Origin: Bacteroidota bacterium
GTDB taxonomy: Bacteria; Bacteroidota; Bacteroidia; Sphingobacteriales; Sphingobacteriaceae
Direction of reading: 5' to 3'
NCBI GenBank assembly: GCA_013286985.1
Contig: JABDEQ010000064.1
Span: forward strand, 1 to 14,521
Length of the DNA stretch: 14,521 bases
Part shown: in pieces, positions 1 to 6,821 of the stretch
Layout: each line of letters opens with the position of its first letter
Numbering within the stretch: position 1 is the stretch's first letter
Program-made: the position numbers and the translations under genes
The notes under the pieces: model-generated
What the model saw: only the letters and a program-made list of their open reading frames with translations
Databases searched by the model: none
Told to the model about the DNA's origin: nothing

Positions 1-377
1 ATAAAAGGCAGTTTATTAACCGTACCGATTTATCAGGAAAAGTTGTTTCAAGGTTTAACAATATACTTGCGGCTTATTTTGATAATGGTTCTTTGCAGCA
101 AAAAGGTTTGCCGTCAGTAGCATTGATGGCATCGCAGCTGAATCTATCGCCCAAATATTTAAGTGATGTTTTGAAGCAGGAAACCGGAAAAACAGCAATG
201 GAACTGATTCACATATTTTTAATATCTGAAGCTAAAAATCTGTTAAAAGGATCTGACAATAATATCGCAGAAACGGCTTATACCCTGGGCTTTGATAATT
301 TGCCCTATTTTTCGCGACTCTTTAAAAAAGAAACCGGGATAAGTCCCAATCAATATAAAAGGCAGGTGGTGAATTAA
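1..377 (+). CDS. AraC-family transcriptional regulator, C-terminal part (5' end outside window)
   Basis: The reading frame is open from the left edge (first full codon at 3) to the TAA at 375-377, so the gene starts outside the window; a TTG at 93 is not a convincing start. What remains is about 124 residues: a short linker (RFNNILAAYF) and the complete DNA-binding domain with two helix-turn-helix units, the first around SQLNLSPKYLSDVLKQETG and the second around IAETAYTLGFDNLPYFSRLFKKETG, ending in the family signature GISPNQYKR. Bacteroidota AraC regulators of this type usually carry an N-terminal ligand-binding domain of about 170 residues, which would be off-window, so the effector and target genes cannot be read. 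The gene ends 33 bases before pdeM, which has its own candidate promoter, so co-regulation is not implied. Confidence 0.9.
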   Translation, partial: KRQFINRTDLSGKVVSRFNNILAAYFDNGSLQQKGLPSVALMASQLNLSPKYLSDVLKQETGKTAMELIHIFLISEAKNLLKGSDNNIAETAYTLGFDNLPYFSRLFKKETGISPNQYKRQVVN

Positions 378-397
378 GAAATTGTTAATGCCTTTGC

Positions 398-405
398 TAT
401 TTTTG
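398..405 (+). promoter_or_regulatory. Candidate -7 promoter element for pdeM (very short leader)
   Basis: TATTTTTG matches the Bacteroidota -7 consensus TAnnTTTG exactly and lies 5 bases before the pdeM ATG at 411. No clear TTTG -33 box is seen about 19 bases upstream. With the usual distance from -7 box to start point, the transcript would be leaderless or nearly so. The match is a pattern only. Confidence 0.4.
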
Positions 406-410
406 CAGTA

Positions 411-1076
411 ATGAACACAGATGCTGCTGTTGCTTTTAATTTATTAGGCCACGATTTTTTATTGCTACCACAAAAGGCTATTTACTGGAGACAGGAAAAA
501 GCTTTATTGGCTGCCGATGTACATTTAGGCAAAGTTGGTCATTTCCGTAAAGCCGGCATAGCGGTGCCCCGGGATATGGAACAAAGTGACTTGGCCGTAT
601 TATCCGATCTGATTCATGAGCACCGACCCGAAAAAATCATCTTCCTCGGCGACCTTTTCCATAGCGATATGAATGCCGACTGGGACTGGTTCATTTTGTG
701 GCGCAGTCAATTCCCCAAACTACAAATTATCCTTATAAAAGGCAATCACGATATTATTGACGACAGCCATTATCATCAACTGGATATTGACTTATATGAA
801 GAACTGTTGATGGGGCCTTTTTTGATGCTGCACCACCCATTAACGGCAACCGACTTACAGCAAGCCGGAGGATATGCCTTTTGCGGACACATCCATCCTG
901 GTGTGAGTTTAGTGGGCCGCGGGCGCCAGCAAATAACACTGCCCTGTTTTGCATTTGGTAAAAAGCAGGCTATTTTACCCTCTTTCGGCCAGTTCACCGG
1001 CAGGGTAGCTATCCGCAGCGTTAAGACCGATAAAATTTTCGCCGTAACAAAAGATAAGGTGCTGGCTATTGATTAA
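411..1076 (+). CDS. pdeM: Ligase-associated DNA damage response endonuclease PdeM (metallophosphoesterase)
   Basis: The 221-residue product has the calcineurin-like metallophosphoesterase motifs in order: D36-V-H38 within ADVHLGKVGHFRKAGIAVP, G80-D81 in FLGDLFHS, G111-N112-H113-D in IKGNHD, H141 in HHP, and G159-H160-I-H162 in CGHIHPG. The block HLGK..HFRKAG.AVP distinguishes the PdeM family from other phosphoesterases, and the length is normal for it. In many bacteria PdeM is encoded beside an Lhr-like helicase, an exonuclease-like protein and an ATP-dependent DNA ligase, and is thought to be a metal-dependent nuclease acting in DNA repair. None of those partners is in this window, so here it stands alone. 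The ATG at 411 is chosen because the family begins with a short strand leading into LLP.KAIYW. The stop overlaps the stop of the convergent downstream gene by four bases (TTAA, 1073-1076). Confidence 0.9.
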   Translation: MNTDAAVAFNLLGHDFLLLPQKAIYWRQEKALLAADVHLGKVGHFRKAGIAVPRDMEQSDLAVLSDLIHEHRPEKIIFLGDLFHSDMNADWDWFILWRSQFPKLQIILIKGNHDIIDDSHYHQLDIDLYEELLMGPFLMLHHPLTATDLQQAGGYAFCGHIHPGVSLVGRGRQQITLPCFAFGKKQAILPSFGQFTGRVAIRSVKTDKIFAVTKDKVLAID

Positions 1077-2212
1077 TGGTGTTTATCCATATAATCACCA
1101 ATCTCAAAACTCAATCTGTCAATATCAACATCGCGCCTTATAATTTTCCAGTTGCCATCAAGCAAATAGTAGGTTGGAATTTTCGTAATAGTCCAGTTAG
1201 CAGCATTTGGTGAGTCGTCGCCTTTCAAATCACTAATTTGTGGCCATTTCATATTATCTTCATTAATGGCCCCGGTCCACCAGTCACTTTTGGTATCAAG
1301 CGATATACTCACAACGGCTACGTCTTTGCCATATTTGTCGCTGCCAAGCACATCAATAATGGTTTGGTGATTTCTTCTGCTTATATCATTGCTTGCACGC
1401 CAAAAATCAACCAAAATAAGCTTTTGCGTTATTGATTTAGGGTCGAAGGTTTTTCCATCGGGCATTTTCCCAGCAATACCCGGTGCCGTGGCGCCTTCAA
1501 CCGTTTTCACCAGATGGCTCAGTTTATCGCCAATTTCTTTGCCGTCATCGCTGTTTTTTGCGGCAGCACTAAGCGTTTTAAAAATTGCGTAATAACTTAC
1601 CGGGTCGTCTTCATAATCCAGTTTACTCATTAGGTGAGCGCTGATATCGCTGTTTGGAAATTCCTTCAAAAATTCTTTAAACGCCGTTTCATTATTAGTG
1701 GCCATGCTGGCCTGGGCAGCACTCAATTTATTTAATAGCTGATTATAGGCCAATTCTGAAAGGCCATCGCCTTTTGTTCTGATCTCTTCATTTAGTTTCT
1801 GCACTTCCTGCTGAGTTTCCAGCCCCAGTTTATCATCCAAAGTATAAAATGCCGATAGTTGCTGCTGTGTTTTTGAGGAGGTGGTTATTGTGGGGTACTT
1901 AAACAGTTTACCACTTTCGGTCTCAATGTTATAAGTTGCACCTTCCAGGTAGACCTCAAAAGGCAAATGATCATCTTTATTGTCCTCATCAACAATATTC
2001 ATCATATAATATCCGGGCTCTTTCAGCGGCCTTTTGGCAATGGCAAATTTGCCGTCTCTAATATTCTCGCCAAAAACGGTGCTATCGCCGGTAGTTTTCA
2101 CTACAAATACGCCATTTCTTATTCCCGGAGTAACGCCGGTAAATTCAATAGCCGATCTTTTTATGCAACCGGCAAGCAAAAAGGCACAAAGTATTACAGA
2201 AATGTATTTCAT
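1073..2212 (-). CDS. TlpA/thioredoxin-fold lipoprotein with DUF4369-like N-terminus and lost CxxC
   Basis: The 379-residue protein starts with a lipoprotein signal peptide whose lipobox LLAGC puts the lipidated cysteine at C16, so it should be anchored in an envelope membrane. Residues about 20-115 look like the DUF4369 beta-rich domain common in Bacteroidota TlpA-like proteins. A helical, Gln/Lys-rich linker (about 115-235) follows, then a thioredoxin-like domain (about 240-375): LILVDFW (265-271), VVSISLD (300-306) and a cis-proline in KIPTYYL (P346). Where active members have WCxxC after FW, this protein reads FWRASNDISRRN, so the two cysteines are replaced by N275 and S278. A thiol-disulfide role is therefore unlikely; a binding or structural role is an inference. 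The start at 2212 is supported by the signal peptide and by a candidate promoter (2243-2273). It is transcribed divergently from sdhC and convergently with pdeM. Confidence 0.8.
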   Translation of the reverse strand: MKYISVILCAFLLAGCIKRSAIEFTGVTPGIRNGVFVVKTTGDSTVFGENIRDGKFAIAKRPLKEPGYYMMNIVDEDNKDDHLPFEVYLEGATYNIETESGKLFKYPTITTSSKTQQQLSAFYTLDDKLGLETQQEVQKLNEEIRTKGDGLSELAYNQLLNKLSAAQASMATNNETAFKEFLKEFPNSDISAHLMSKLDYEDDPVSYYAIFKTLSAAAKNSDDGKEIGDKLSHLVKTVEGATAPGIAGKMPDGKTFDPKSITQKLILVDFWRASNDISRRNHQTIIDVLGSDKYGKDVAVVSISLDTKSDWWTGAINEDNMKWPQISDLKGDDSPNAANWTITKIPTYYLLDGNWKIIRRDVDIDRLSFEIGDYMDKHH

Positions 2213-2242
2213 ATTTTAATGATGATAAGTATTTAATAACCG

Positions 2243-2273
2243 CTAATATAGCCCTGGTGGCGTTAAACGCAAA
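2243..2273 (-). promoter_or_regulatory. Candidate promoter of the TlpA-like lipoprotein gene
   Basis: Read on the minus strand there is a TTTG (-33 box, plus-strand 2270-2273), a spacer of exactly 19 bases, and TATATTAG (2243-2250), which differs from TAnnTTTG at one base. This is the standard Bacteroidota spacing. It would give a leader of roughly 25 bases before the ATG at 2212. Confidence 0.5.
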
Positions 2274-2291
2274 TAAAAGAAATACATTGTT

Positions 2292-2308
2292 TTTAGATTG
2301 TTTCTAAA
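2292..2308. promoter_or_regulatory. Inverted repeat TTTAGA-N5-TCTAAA, candidate operator
   Basis: Two perfect 6-base arms, TTTAGA (2292-2297) and TCTAAA (2303-2308), are separated by TTGTT. The site lies between the divergent lipoprotein gene and sdhC, about 85 bases before sdhC and upstream of both candidate promoters. Size and symmetry suit a dimeric repressor or activator. The shape recalls AT-rich operators of metal-dependent regulators such as Fur or DtxR types, but this is a resemblance only and the regulator is unknown. Confidence 0.35.
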
Positions 2309-2364
2309 TAACTAATAACTCAGGTTTAAGCCAATTCCATTTATATCTTTTGGCATATAATAAA

Positions 2365-2372
2365 TACTTTTG
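2365..2372 (+). promoter_or_regulatory. Candidate -7 element of the sdhCAB operon promoter
   Basis: TACTTTTG matches TAnnTTTG exactly, 20 bases before the sdhC ATG at 2393. The region where a -33 TTTG is expected (about 2340-2343) reads TTTA, so the upstream box is weak. There is no Shine-Dalgarno-like sequence before the ATG, as is usual in this phylum. Confidence 0.45.
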
Positions 2373-2392
2373 CCCAATAAATCTGATATATA

Positions 2393-3178
2393 ATGAGCGA
2401 ATTCAAACAAACCTTTAACTCATCGTTGGGAAAGAAGCTGATAATGGCTTTAACGGGCTTGTTTCTGTGTACTTTTTTAATTGTGCACCTTGGCGGTAAC
2501 CTGTTACTGTTCAGCAATGATGGTGGTTATGGATTTAACGTGTATGCTAACTTTTTAACGCATTTTCCGCCGATAGAAGTTATAGCCTACCTTCTTTATC
2601 TTGCTATACTGGTACATGCCATTTATGCACTGGTTTTAACCATTAAAAACCGCAAAGCACGCCCGGTAGCTTATGCTACAGTAAATAAATCGCCCACTAC
2701 ATGGTCGTCAAAAAACATGGGGCTTTTGGGCTCAATATTGTTTTTGTTCATCGTGATACACATGAGCGATTTTTGGTTTCACTATAAATACAGCGATGCA
2801 ATTGGCTACAAAGAATACCGTACCAATGTAAAAACTGACGAAACTACATCTGTTGATTATGTACCAGAATCACCAAAGTTTGAAAGATCAGTTACAACCG
2901 AAGGCGACTATGAAATTGTGAGGGTTAAAGATATACACGCGCGTGTTGCTTCCAGCTTCAGTAATTTAATTTACGTAATATTTTATGTAATTGCCATGGG
3001 TGCGGTGTCTTTCCACCTAGTACACGGCTTTCAGAGTGCTTTCCGCACATTAGGATGGGTACATAAAAAATATACGCCGATTGTTTATTTTATTGGTACC
3101 TGGTTGTTCGCAGTAATTATCCCGATTGGTTTTGCGGCTATGCCGATAGTTTATTATATACAAAGTTTAAGTAAATAA
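2393..3178 (+). CDS. sdhC: Succinate dehydrogenase/fumarate reductase cytochrome b subunit
   Basis: This is the membrane anchor of complex II, which binds heme b and exchanges electrons with menaquinone. The 261-residue protein has five predicted membrane helices, about 14-40, 60-84, 109-130, 189-212 and 230-256. Conserved-looking histidines suited to diheme binding are H32 in VHLGGN, H75 in LVHAIYAL, H123 in VIHMSDFWFH, and H208/H211 in FHLVHGFQSAFR. This is the single-subunit diheme type found in Bacteroidota and Bacillus, which explains the absence of a separate sdhD. A hydrophilic, acidic stretch (about 132-188) separates helices 3 and 4. It is the first gene of the operon; sdhA follows after 132 bases filled by an inverted repeat region. 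Confidence 0.93.
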   Translation: MSEFKQTFNSSLGKKLIMALTGLFLCTFLIVHLGGNLLLFSNDGGYGFNVYANFLTHFPPIEVIAYLLYLAILVHAIYALVLTIKNRKARPVAYATVNKSPTTWSSKNMGLLGSILFLFIVIHMSDFWFHYKYSDAIGYKEYRTNVKTDETTSVDYVPESPKFERSVTTEGDYEIVRVKDIHARVASSFSNLIYVIFYVIAMGAVSFHLVHGFQSAFRTLGWVHKKYTPIVYFIGTWLFAVIIPIGFAAMPIVYYIQSLSK

Positions 3179-3179
3179 G

Positions 3180-3296
3180 TAGTTGATTAAGTTAGATAAG
3201 GTTAAATAGTTGATTAAGTTAAATATATGAGGGATGAGTTAATCATTCACTAACAAAACATCAACCACTCACCGAATCAACCAATCAACCACTCTC
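3180..3296. repeat. Inverted array of short TTGATT-type units in the sdhC-sdhA spacer
   Basis: Immediately after the sdhC stop the 15-base unit TAGTTGATTAAGTTA occurs twice (3180-3194 and 3207-3221). Before sdhA the opposite orientation appears: AATCAAC at 3275-3281 and 3283-3289, plus ATCAACCACTC twice (3260-3270 and 3284-3294). The GTTGATT core on the left (3182-3188, 3209-3215) is the reverse complement of the AATCAAC core on the right, so the spacer can fold into a long, imperfect hairpin. It contains no gene. The layout mirrors the sdhA-sdhB spacer, with a different unit. Confidence 0.75.
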
Positions 3297-3310
3297 TAAA
3301 TAAAAGAAAC

Positions 3311-5245
3311 ATGAGTTTAGATGCTAAAATCCCTAAAGGTCCATTAGCCGAAAAATGGAGCAAGCATAAGTTTGATTTAAAGCTGGTTAACCCTGCCAAC
3401 AAACGTAAATACGACATTATAGTTGTAGGTACCGGGCTTGCGGGTGGAGCAGCTGCGGCATCATTAGCTGAGTTGGGCTATAATGTAAAAGCATTTTGCT
3501 TTCAGGATAGTCCACGCCGTGCGCACTCTATTGCTGCGCAGGGTGGTATCAATGCTGCAAAAAACTATCAAAACGACGGCGATAGCGTTTATCGTTTGTT
3601 TTACGATACTATTAAAGGTGGTGATTACCGTGCCCGTGAAGGAAACGTTTATCGTTTAGCCGAGGTATCTGTAAATATAATTGACCAGTGTGTTGCACAG
3701 GGTGTACCTTTTGCCCGCGAATACGGCGGCCTGCTGGATAACCGTTCATTCGGTGGTTCGCAGGTATCACGTACTTTTTACGCTAGGGGACAAACAGGAC
3801 AACAATTGCTATTAGGTGCCTATTCTGCCCTTAACCGCCAGATTCATTTAGGTAAGGTAAAAATGTATACCCGTACCGAAATGCTGGATGTGGTAACGAT
3901 TGATGGCCATGCAAAAGGTATTGTTACCCGTAACCTTATCAACGGCGAAATTGAAACACATGGTGGCCACGCAGTATTGCTTGCTACAGGCGGATACGGA
4001 AACGTGTTCTACCTGTCAACCAATGCAATGGGCTCAAACGTTACCGCTGCATGGCGGGCACACAAACGCGGTGCATTTTTTGCCAACCCTTGTTTTACAC
4101 AAATACACCCAACCTGTATCCCCGTAACCGGCGATCATCAGTCAAAATTAACGCTGATGTCTGAGTCGTTACGCAACGATGGTAGGGTGTGGGCGCCAAA
4201 AACGGTTGAGATTGCCGAAAAAATGCGCAAAGGTCAGCTGAAAGCTGCCGATATAAAAGAAGATGACCGTGACTATTTTCTGGAAAGAAAATATCCTTCA
4301 TTCGGTAACCTGGTTCCGCGCGACGTGGCCTCACGTAACGCAAAGGAAATGGTTGACGATAACCGCGGTGTAGGTGCGTCGGGCATAGCTGTGTTTCTTG
4401 ATTTTGCTGACGCGATACACCGCTTAGGTAAAGATGCGGTAGCTGCCAAATATGGTAACCTGTTTGACATGTATTACCAGATCACTAACGAAGATCCTTA
4501 TACGCAACCAATGCGCATTTACCCTGCGGTACACTATACCATGGGTGGTTTGTGGGTTGATTATAACCTGAGTACCAATATCCCGGGCTTATATGCTTTG
4601 GGCGAATGTAATTTCTCTGACCATGGTGCCAACCGTTTGGGTGCATCAGCATTAATGCAGGGGTTGGCCGATGGCTATTTTGTGATCCCTTATACTTTAG
4701 GTGATTATTTGGCAACAATAGGTCCGAAACCGGTTGATATAAATCACCCTGCTTTTGAAAAAACAAAACAAGAAGCTACAGCCCTTATAAATAAACTGCT
4801 TTCATTAAAAGGTACCCGTACGGTTGATGATTATCACCGCTCATTGGGCCATATTATGTGGGAGTATTGCGGCATGGCACGTACCGAAGAAGGTTTAACC
4901 AAAGCAAAAGGATTAATAAGCGAACTGAGAGCTGATTTCTGGAAAAATGTTATTGTGGTAGGGGAAAACGATGAAGTAAACCCTGCCCTTGAAAAGGCCG
5001 GACGTGTAGCAGACTTTTTAGAACTAGGCGAGTTGATGGTGGACGATGCCCTGATGCGCAGGGAGTCATGCGGGGGACATTTCCGTTTGGAATCGCAAAC
5101 ACCGGAAGGCGAAGCTTTACGCGACGACGATAACTTCGCCTTCGTTGCCGCCTGGGAATATAAAGCGGATAATCAACCCGAAGTATTGCACAAAGAAGTG
5201 CTTGACTTTGAATTTGTTCATTTAACACAACGGAGTTATAAATAA
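3311..5245 (+). CDS. sdhA: Succinate dehydrogenase/fumarate reductase flavoprotein subunit
   Basis: This is the catalytic subunit of complex II, oxidising succinate to fumarate (or the reverse) with covalently bound FAD on the cytoplasmic face of the membrane. The 644-residue protein shows the dinucleotide-binding motif [15 protein letters not shown] (40-54), the FAD-attachment region with H72 in [12 protein letters not shown]266 in HPTCIP, R337 in PRDVASRN (the expected catalytic proton-shuttle arginine), H408 in [10 protein letters not shown], and R442 in the FAD/substrate segment [11 protein letters not shown]. The C-terminal region (about 490-644) has the helical capping domain, RTEEGL and [10 protein letters not shown]. 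Sequence and length fit the Bacteroidota/epsilonproteobacterial/Bacillus class rather than the E. coli SdhA class. The stop is followed directly by a heptad array and hairpin. Confidence 0.96.
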   Translation: MSLDAKIPKGPLAEKWSKHKFDLKLVNPANKRKYDIIVVGTGLAGGAAAASLAELGYNVKAFCFQDSPRRAHSIAAQGGINAAKNYQNDGDSVYRLFYDTIKGGDYRAREGNVYRLAEVSVNIIDQCVAQGVPFAREYGGLLDNRSFGGSQVSRTFYARGQTGQQLLLGAYSALNRQIHLGKVKMYTRTEMLDVVTIDGHAKGIVTRNLINGEIETHGGHAVLLATGGYGNVFYLSTNAMGSNVTAAWRAHKRGAFFANPCFTQIHPTCIPVTGDHQSKLTLMSESLRNDGRVWAPKTVEIAEKMRKGQLKAADIKEDDRDYFLERKYPSFGNLVPRDVASRNAKEMVDDNRGVGASGIAVFLDFADAIHRLGKDAVAAKYGNLFDMYYQITNEDPYTQPMRIYPAVHYTMGGLWVDYNLSTNIPGLYALGECNFSDHGANRLGASALMQGLADGYFVIPYTLGDYLATIGPKPVDINHPAFEKTKQEATALINKLLSLKGTRTVDDYHRSLGHIMWEYCGMARTEEGLTKAKGLISELRADFWKNVIVVGENDEVNPALEKAGRVADFLELGELMVDDALMRRESCGGHFRLESQTPEGEALRDDDNFAFVAAWEYKADNQPEVLHKEVLDFEFVHLTQRSYK

Positions 5246-5246
5246 T

Positions 5247-5306
5247 AGACGTGAGATAGGAGATTTGAGACGTGAGATTTTTATGATTTCTCAAATTTCA
5301 GATCTC
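5247..5306 (+). repeat. Forward array of five AGATNTG-type heptads, with an 18-base hairpin
   Basis: Two bases after the sdhA stop, five consecutive 7-base units run from 5247 to 5281. Units 1 and 4 are identical (AGACGTG), and unit 3 is AGATTTG. Part of the array also forms a stem: 5253-5270 pairs with 5289-5306 at 15 of 18 positions, leaving an 18-base loop. No run of T follows the stem, so it is not a standard intrinsic terminator. It could stabilise the sdhCA message end or weaken read-through; that role is inferred. Confidence 0.8.
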
Positions 5307-5365
5307 TGCATCACAAATAGGAAGTGAATTTTAAACGATGATAGATGCTCGGGTTCGATGGTTCT

Positions 5366-5400
5366 TCCATCTCAAATCTCACATCTGAATTCTCAAATCT
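5366..5400 (-). repeat. Inverted array of five heptads just before the S23-type gene
   Basis: On the minus strand this is five 7-base units of consensus AGATNTG; on the plus strand the units appear as CAAATCT (5373-5379 and 5394-5400) and CACATCT (5380-5386), with two variant units. It ends 6 bases before the ATG at 5407, so it occupies the ribosome-binding region. It is a near copy of the array before sdhB (5767-5801) and is opposite in orientation to the array after sdhA. The 60 bases between the hairpin and this array (5307-5365) show nothing recognisable. Confidence 0.8.
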
Positions 5401-5406
5401 AGCAAG

Positions 5407-5763
5407 ATGCATAATCTGAAGGAACTAAAAATCTGGAATAAAGCAATTGATCTGACAGTTGATGTTTATAAAGCTACTGCGGATTTTCCTGCCGACGAAA
5501 GATTTGGTTTGTTAAGCCAATCCAGAAGATCAGCTGTTTCTATTCCGTCAAATATAGCAGAGGGTGCTGGAAGAAATTCGAATAAAGAGTTTTCTAATTT
5601 TTTAGGAATTGCCAACGGTTCATCCTATGAATTACAAACTCAATTGATAATATCAAACAAATTAAATTTATTAAATGATGATCTATTAGATAATTTATTA
5701 AAACAGATTGATGAGTTGCAGAAAATGAATTACTCATTTCAAAAAACACTGTTAAATAAATAA
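5407..5763 (+). CDS. S23-type four-helix-bundle protein (23S rRNA intervening-sequence protein family)
   Basis: The 118-residue product has the family pattern: LKIWNKAIDLTVDVYKAT near the N-terminus (helix 1), FP..ERFGLLSQSRRSAVSIPSNIAEGAGR (27-56), the short signature KEFSNFLGIANGSSYELQTQL (60-80), and a C-terminal Leu/Lys-rich helix (about 90-115). The family was first noted in intervening sequences of 23S rRNA genes; relatives include Avd of diversity-generating retroelements, a pentameric helical bundle that binds nucleic acid. No rRNA, reverse transcriptase or template repeat is present here. The gene sits between sdhA and sdhB, bounded by heptad arrays, and its second half is visibly more A+T-rich than the flanking sdh genes, which suggests later insertion. 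Its function is unknown; RNA or DNA binding is a guess from the family. Confidence 0.88.
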   Translation: MHNLKELKIWNKAIDLTVDVYKATADFPADERFGLLSQSRRSAVSIPSNIAEGAGRNSNKEFSNFLGIANGSSYELQTQLIISNKLNLLNDDLLDNLLKQIDELQKMNYSFQKTLLNK

Positions 5764-5766
5764 TCT

Positions 5767-5801
5767 TTTGTCTCACATCTCTAATCTCACATCTCAAATC
5801 T
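5767..5801 (-). repeat. Inverted array of five heptads just before sdhB
   Basis: Five consecutive 7-base units start 4 bases after the S23-type stop. On the plus strand they include CACATCT twice (5774-5780 and 5788-5794) and CAAATCT (5795-5801). The array ends 8 bases before the sdhB ATG. It matches the array at 5366-5400 in orientation, unit count and distance to a start codon, and is complementary in kind to the forward array at 5247-5281. Confidence 0.8.
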
Positions 5802-5809
5802 AACTTAGA

Positions 5810-6601
5810 ATGAGTAACGGAAATATGAATCTGACGCTGAAAGTTTGGCGCCAAAAAAATGCAAACGCCAAAGGTGCTTTTGTAACCTACAAGGCTGAGG
5901 GTATTTCGCCCGATATGTCGTTCCTGGAAATGCTGGATGTGGTAAATGAAGGCCTTATTTTAACCGGTGATGAGCCGATACATTTTGATCACGATTGCCG
6001 CGAAGGTATTTGCGGTATGTGTTCATTGTATATCAACGGCCATCCTCACGGACCTAAAAATGCTATTACCACCTGCCAGTTACATATGCGTTCGTTCCAT
6101 GATGGCGAGATCATTGTGATTGAGCCGTGGCGCGCAGCTGCGTTTCCGGTTATTAAGGATTTGGCGGTTGATCGTTCGTCTTTCGACAGGATACAGCAAG
6201 CAGGTGGTTTCGTATCGGTAAATACAGGTGTTACTGTTGATGCCAACGAAATTCCAATCCCGAAGGTAATTGCCGATGAAGCCTTTAACTCTGCAACCTG
6301 TATTGGTTGTGGTGCCTGTGTTGCAGCTTGTAAAAATGCTTCGGCTATGCTGTTCGTATCGGCCAAAGTTAGCCAGCTGGCTATGTTGCCACAGGGACAG
6401 CCTGAACGCTGGAGCCGTGTACAGGCAATGGTTGCGCAGATGGACGAAGAAGGCTTTGGTAACTGTACCAACACCGGTGCCTGCGAGGCCGAATGCCCTA
6501 AAGAAATTAAGATGACCAACATCAGCAGGATGAATAACGACTACTTCAGTGCCAAATTATTCCGAGAGGAATCAACGCACGAACACGCCGCCGGCGAATA
6601 A
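5810..6601 (+). CDS. sdhB: Succinate dehydrogenase/fumarate reductase iron-sulfur subunit
   Basis: This subunit carries electrons from FAD in SdhA to heme and quinone in SdhC. The 263-residue protein has all cluster ligands: C63, C68, C71 and C89 for the 2Fe-2S cluster (CREGICGMC...C); C164, C167 and C170 in CIGCGAC with C229 in the ECP motif for the 4Fe-4S cluster; and C174, C219 and C225 for the 3Fe-4S cluster. The last residues are hydrophilic and His/Glu-rich. The ATG at 5810 is used because the N-terminal strand [10 protein letters not shown] begins just after it; a second ATG six codons in is possible. It is the last gene of the operon and is followed by a strong terminator. Confidence 0.95.
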   Translation: MSNGNMNLTLKVWRQKNANAKGAFVTYKAEGISPDMSFLEMLDVVNEGLILTGDEPIHFDHDCREGICGMCSLYINGHPHGPKNAITTCQLHMRSFHDGEIIVIEPWRAAAFPVIKDLAVDRSSFDRIQQAGGFVSVNTGVTVDANEIPIPKVIADEAFNSATCIGCGACVAACKNASAMLFVSAKVSQLAMLPQGQPERWSRVQAMVAQMDEEGFGNCTNTGACEAECPKEIKMTNISRMNNDYFSAKLFREESTHEHAAGE

Positions 6602-6625
6602 TAATATTACACTTGTTTAATCTGT

Positions 6626-6656
6626 AAAGGCTTGGGAATTTTTCTCAGGCCTTTTT
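6626..6656 (+). terminator. Rho-independent terminator of the sdh operon
   Basis: AAAGGCTTGGGAA (6626-6638) pairs with TTCTCAGGCCTTT (6642-6654) over 13 positions, with two G-U wobbles and a 3-base loop. The stem ends in a run of T. It lies 24 bases after the sdhB stop. Confidence 0.88.
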
Positions 6657-6821
6657 ATTTAAAAGACATTTAGCGTAACCGATGCCTATATGATAATCAA
6701 AAGAATGCGTTTCATCCAGGCAACCTATTTCCATTAATTTTCTTAATCAATAAAAACTTACTTTAATTTACTTTGTTAAATCTATAATTAATTAAATTAA
6801 TTACCTAGAAATACTAAAATC

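Noticed and set aside
4950..5294. 114-codon minus-strand open frame over the end of sdhA
   Set aside because: Arg-rich antisense shadow, running into the heptad array; no support as a gene.
5407..5763. S23-type gene as part of an rRNA intervening sequence or a diversity-generating retroelement
   Set aside because: No rRNA sequence, reverse transcriptase or template/variable repeat pair in the window.
5247..5801. Repeats between sdhA and sdhB as a CRISPR array
   Set aside because: Units are 7 bases and directly tandem with no unique spacers; no cas genes.
6046..6522. 158-codon minus-strand open frame inside sdhB
   Set aside because: Fully inside a gene with all expected Fe-S ligands; no protein motif in the antisense product.
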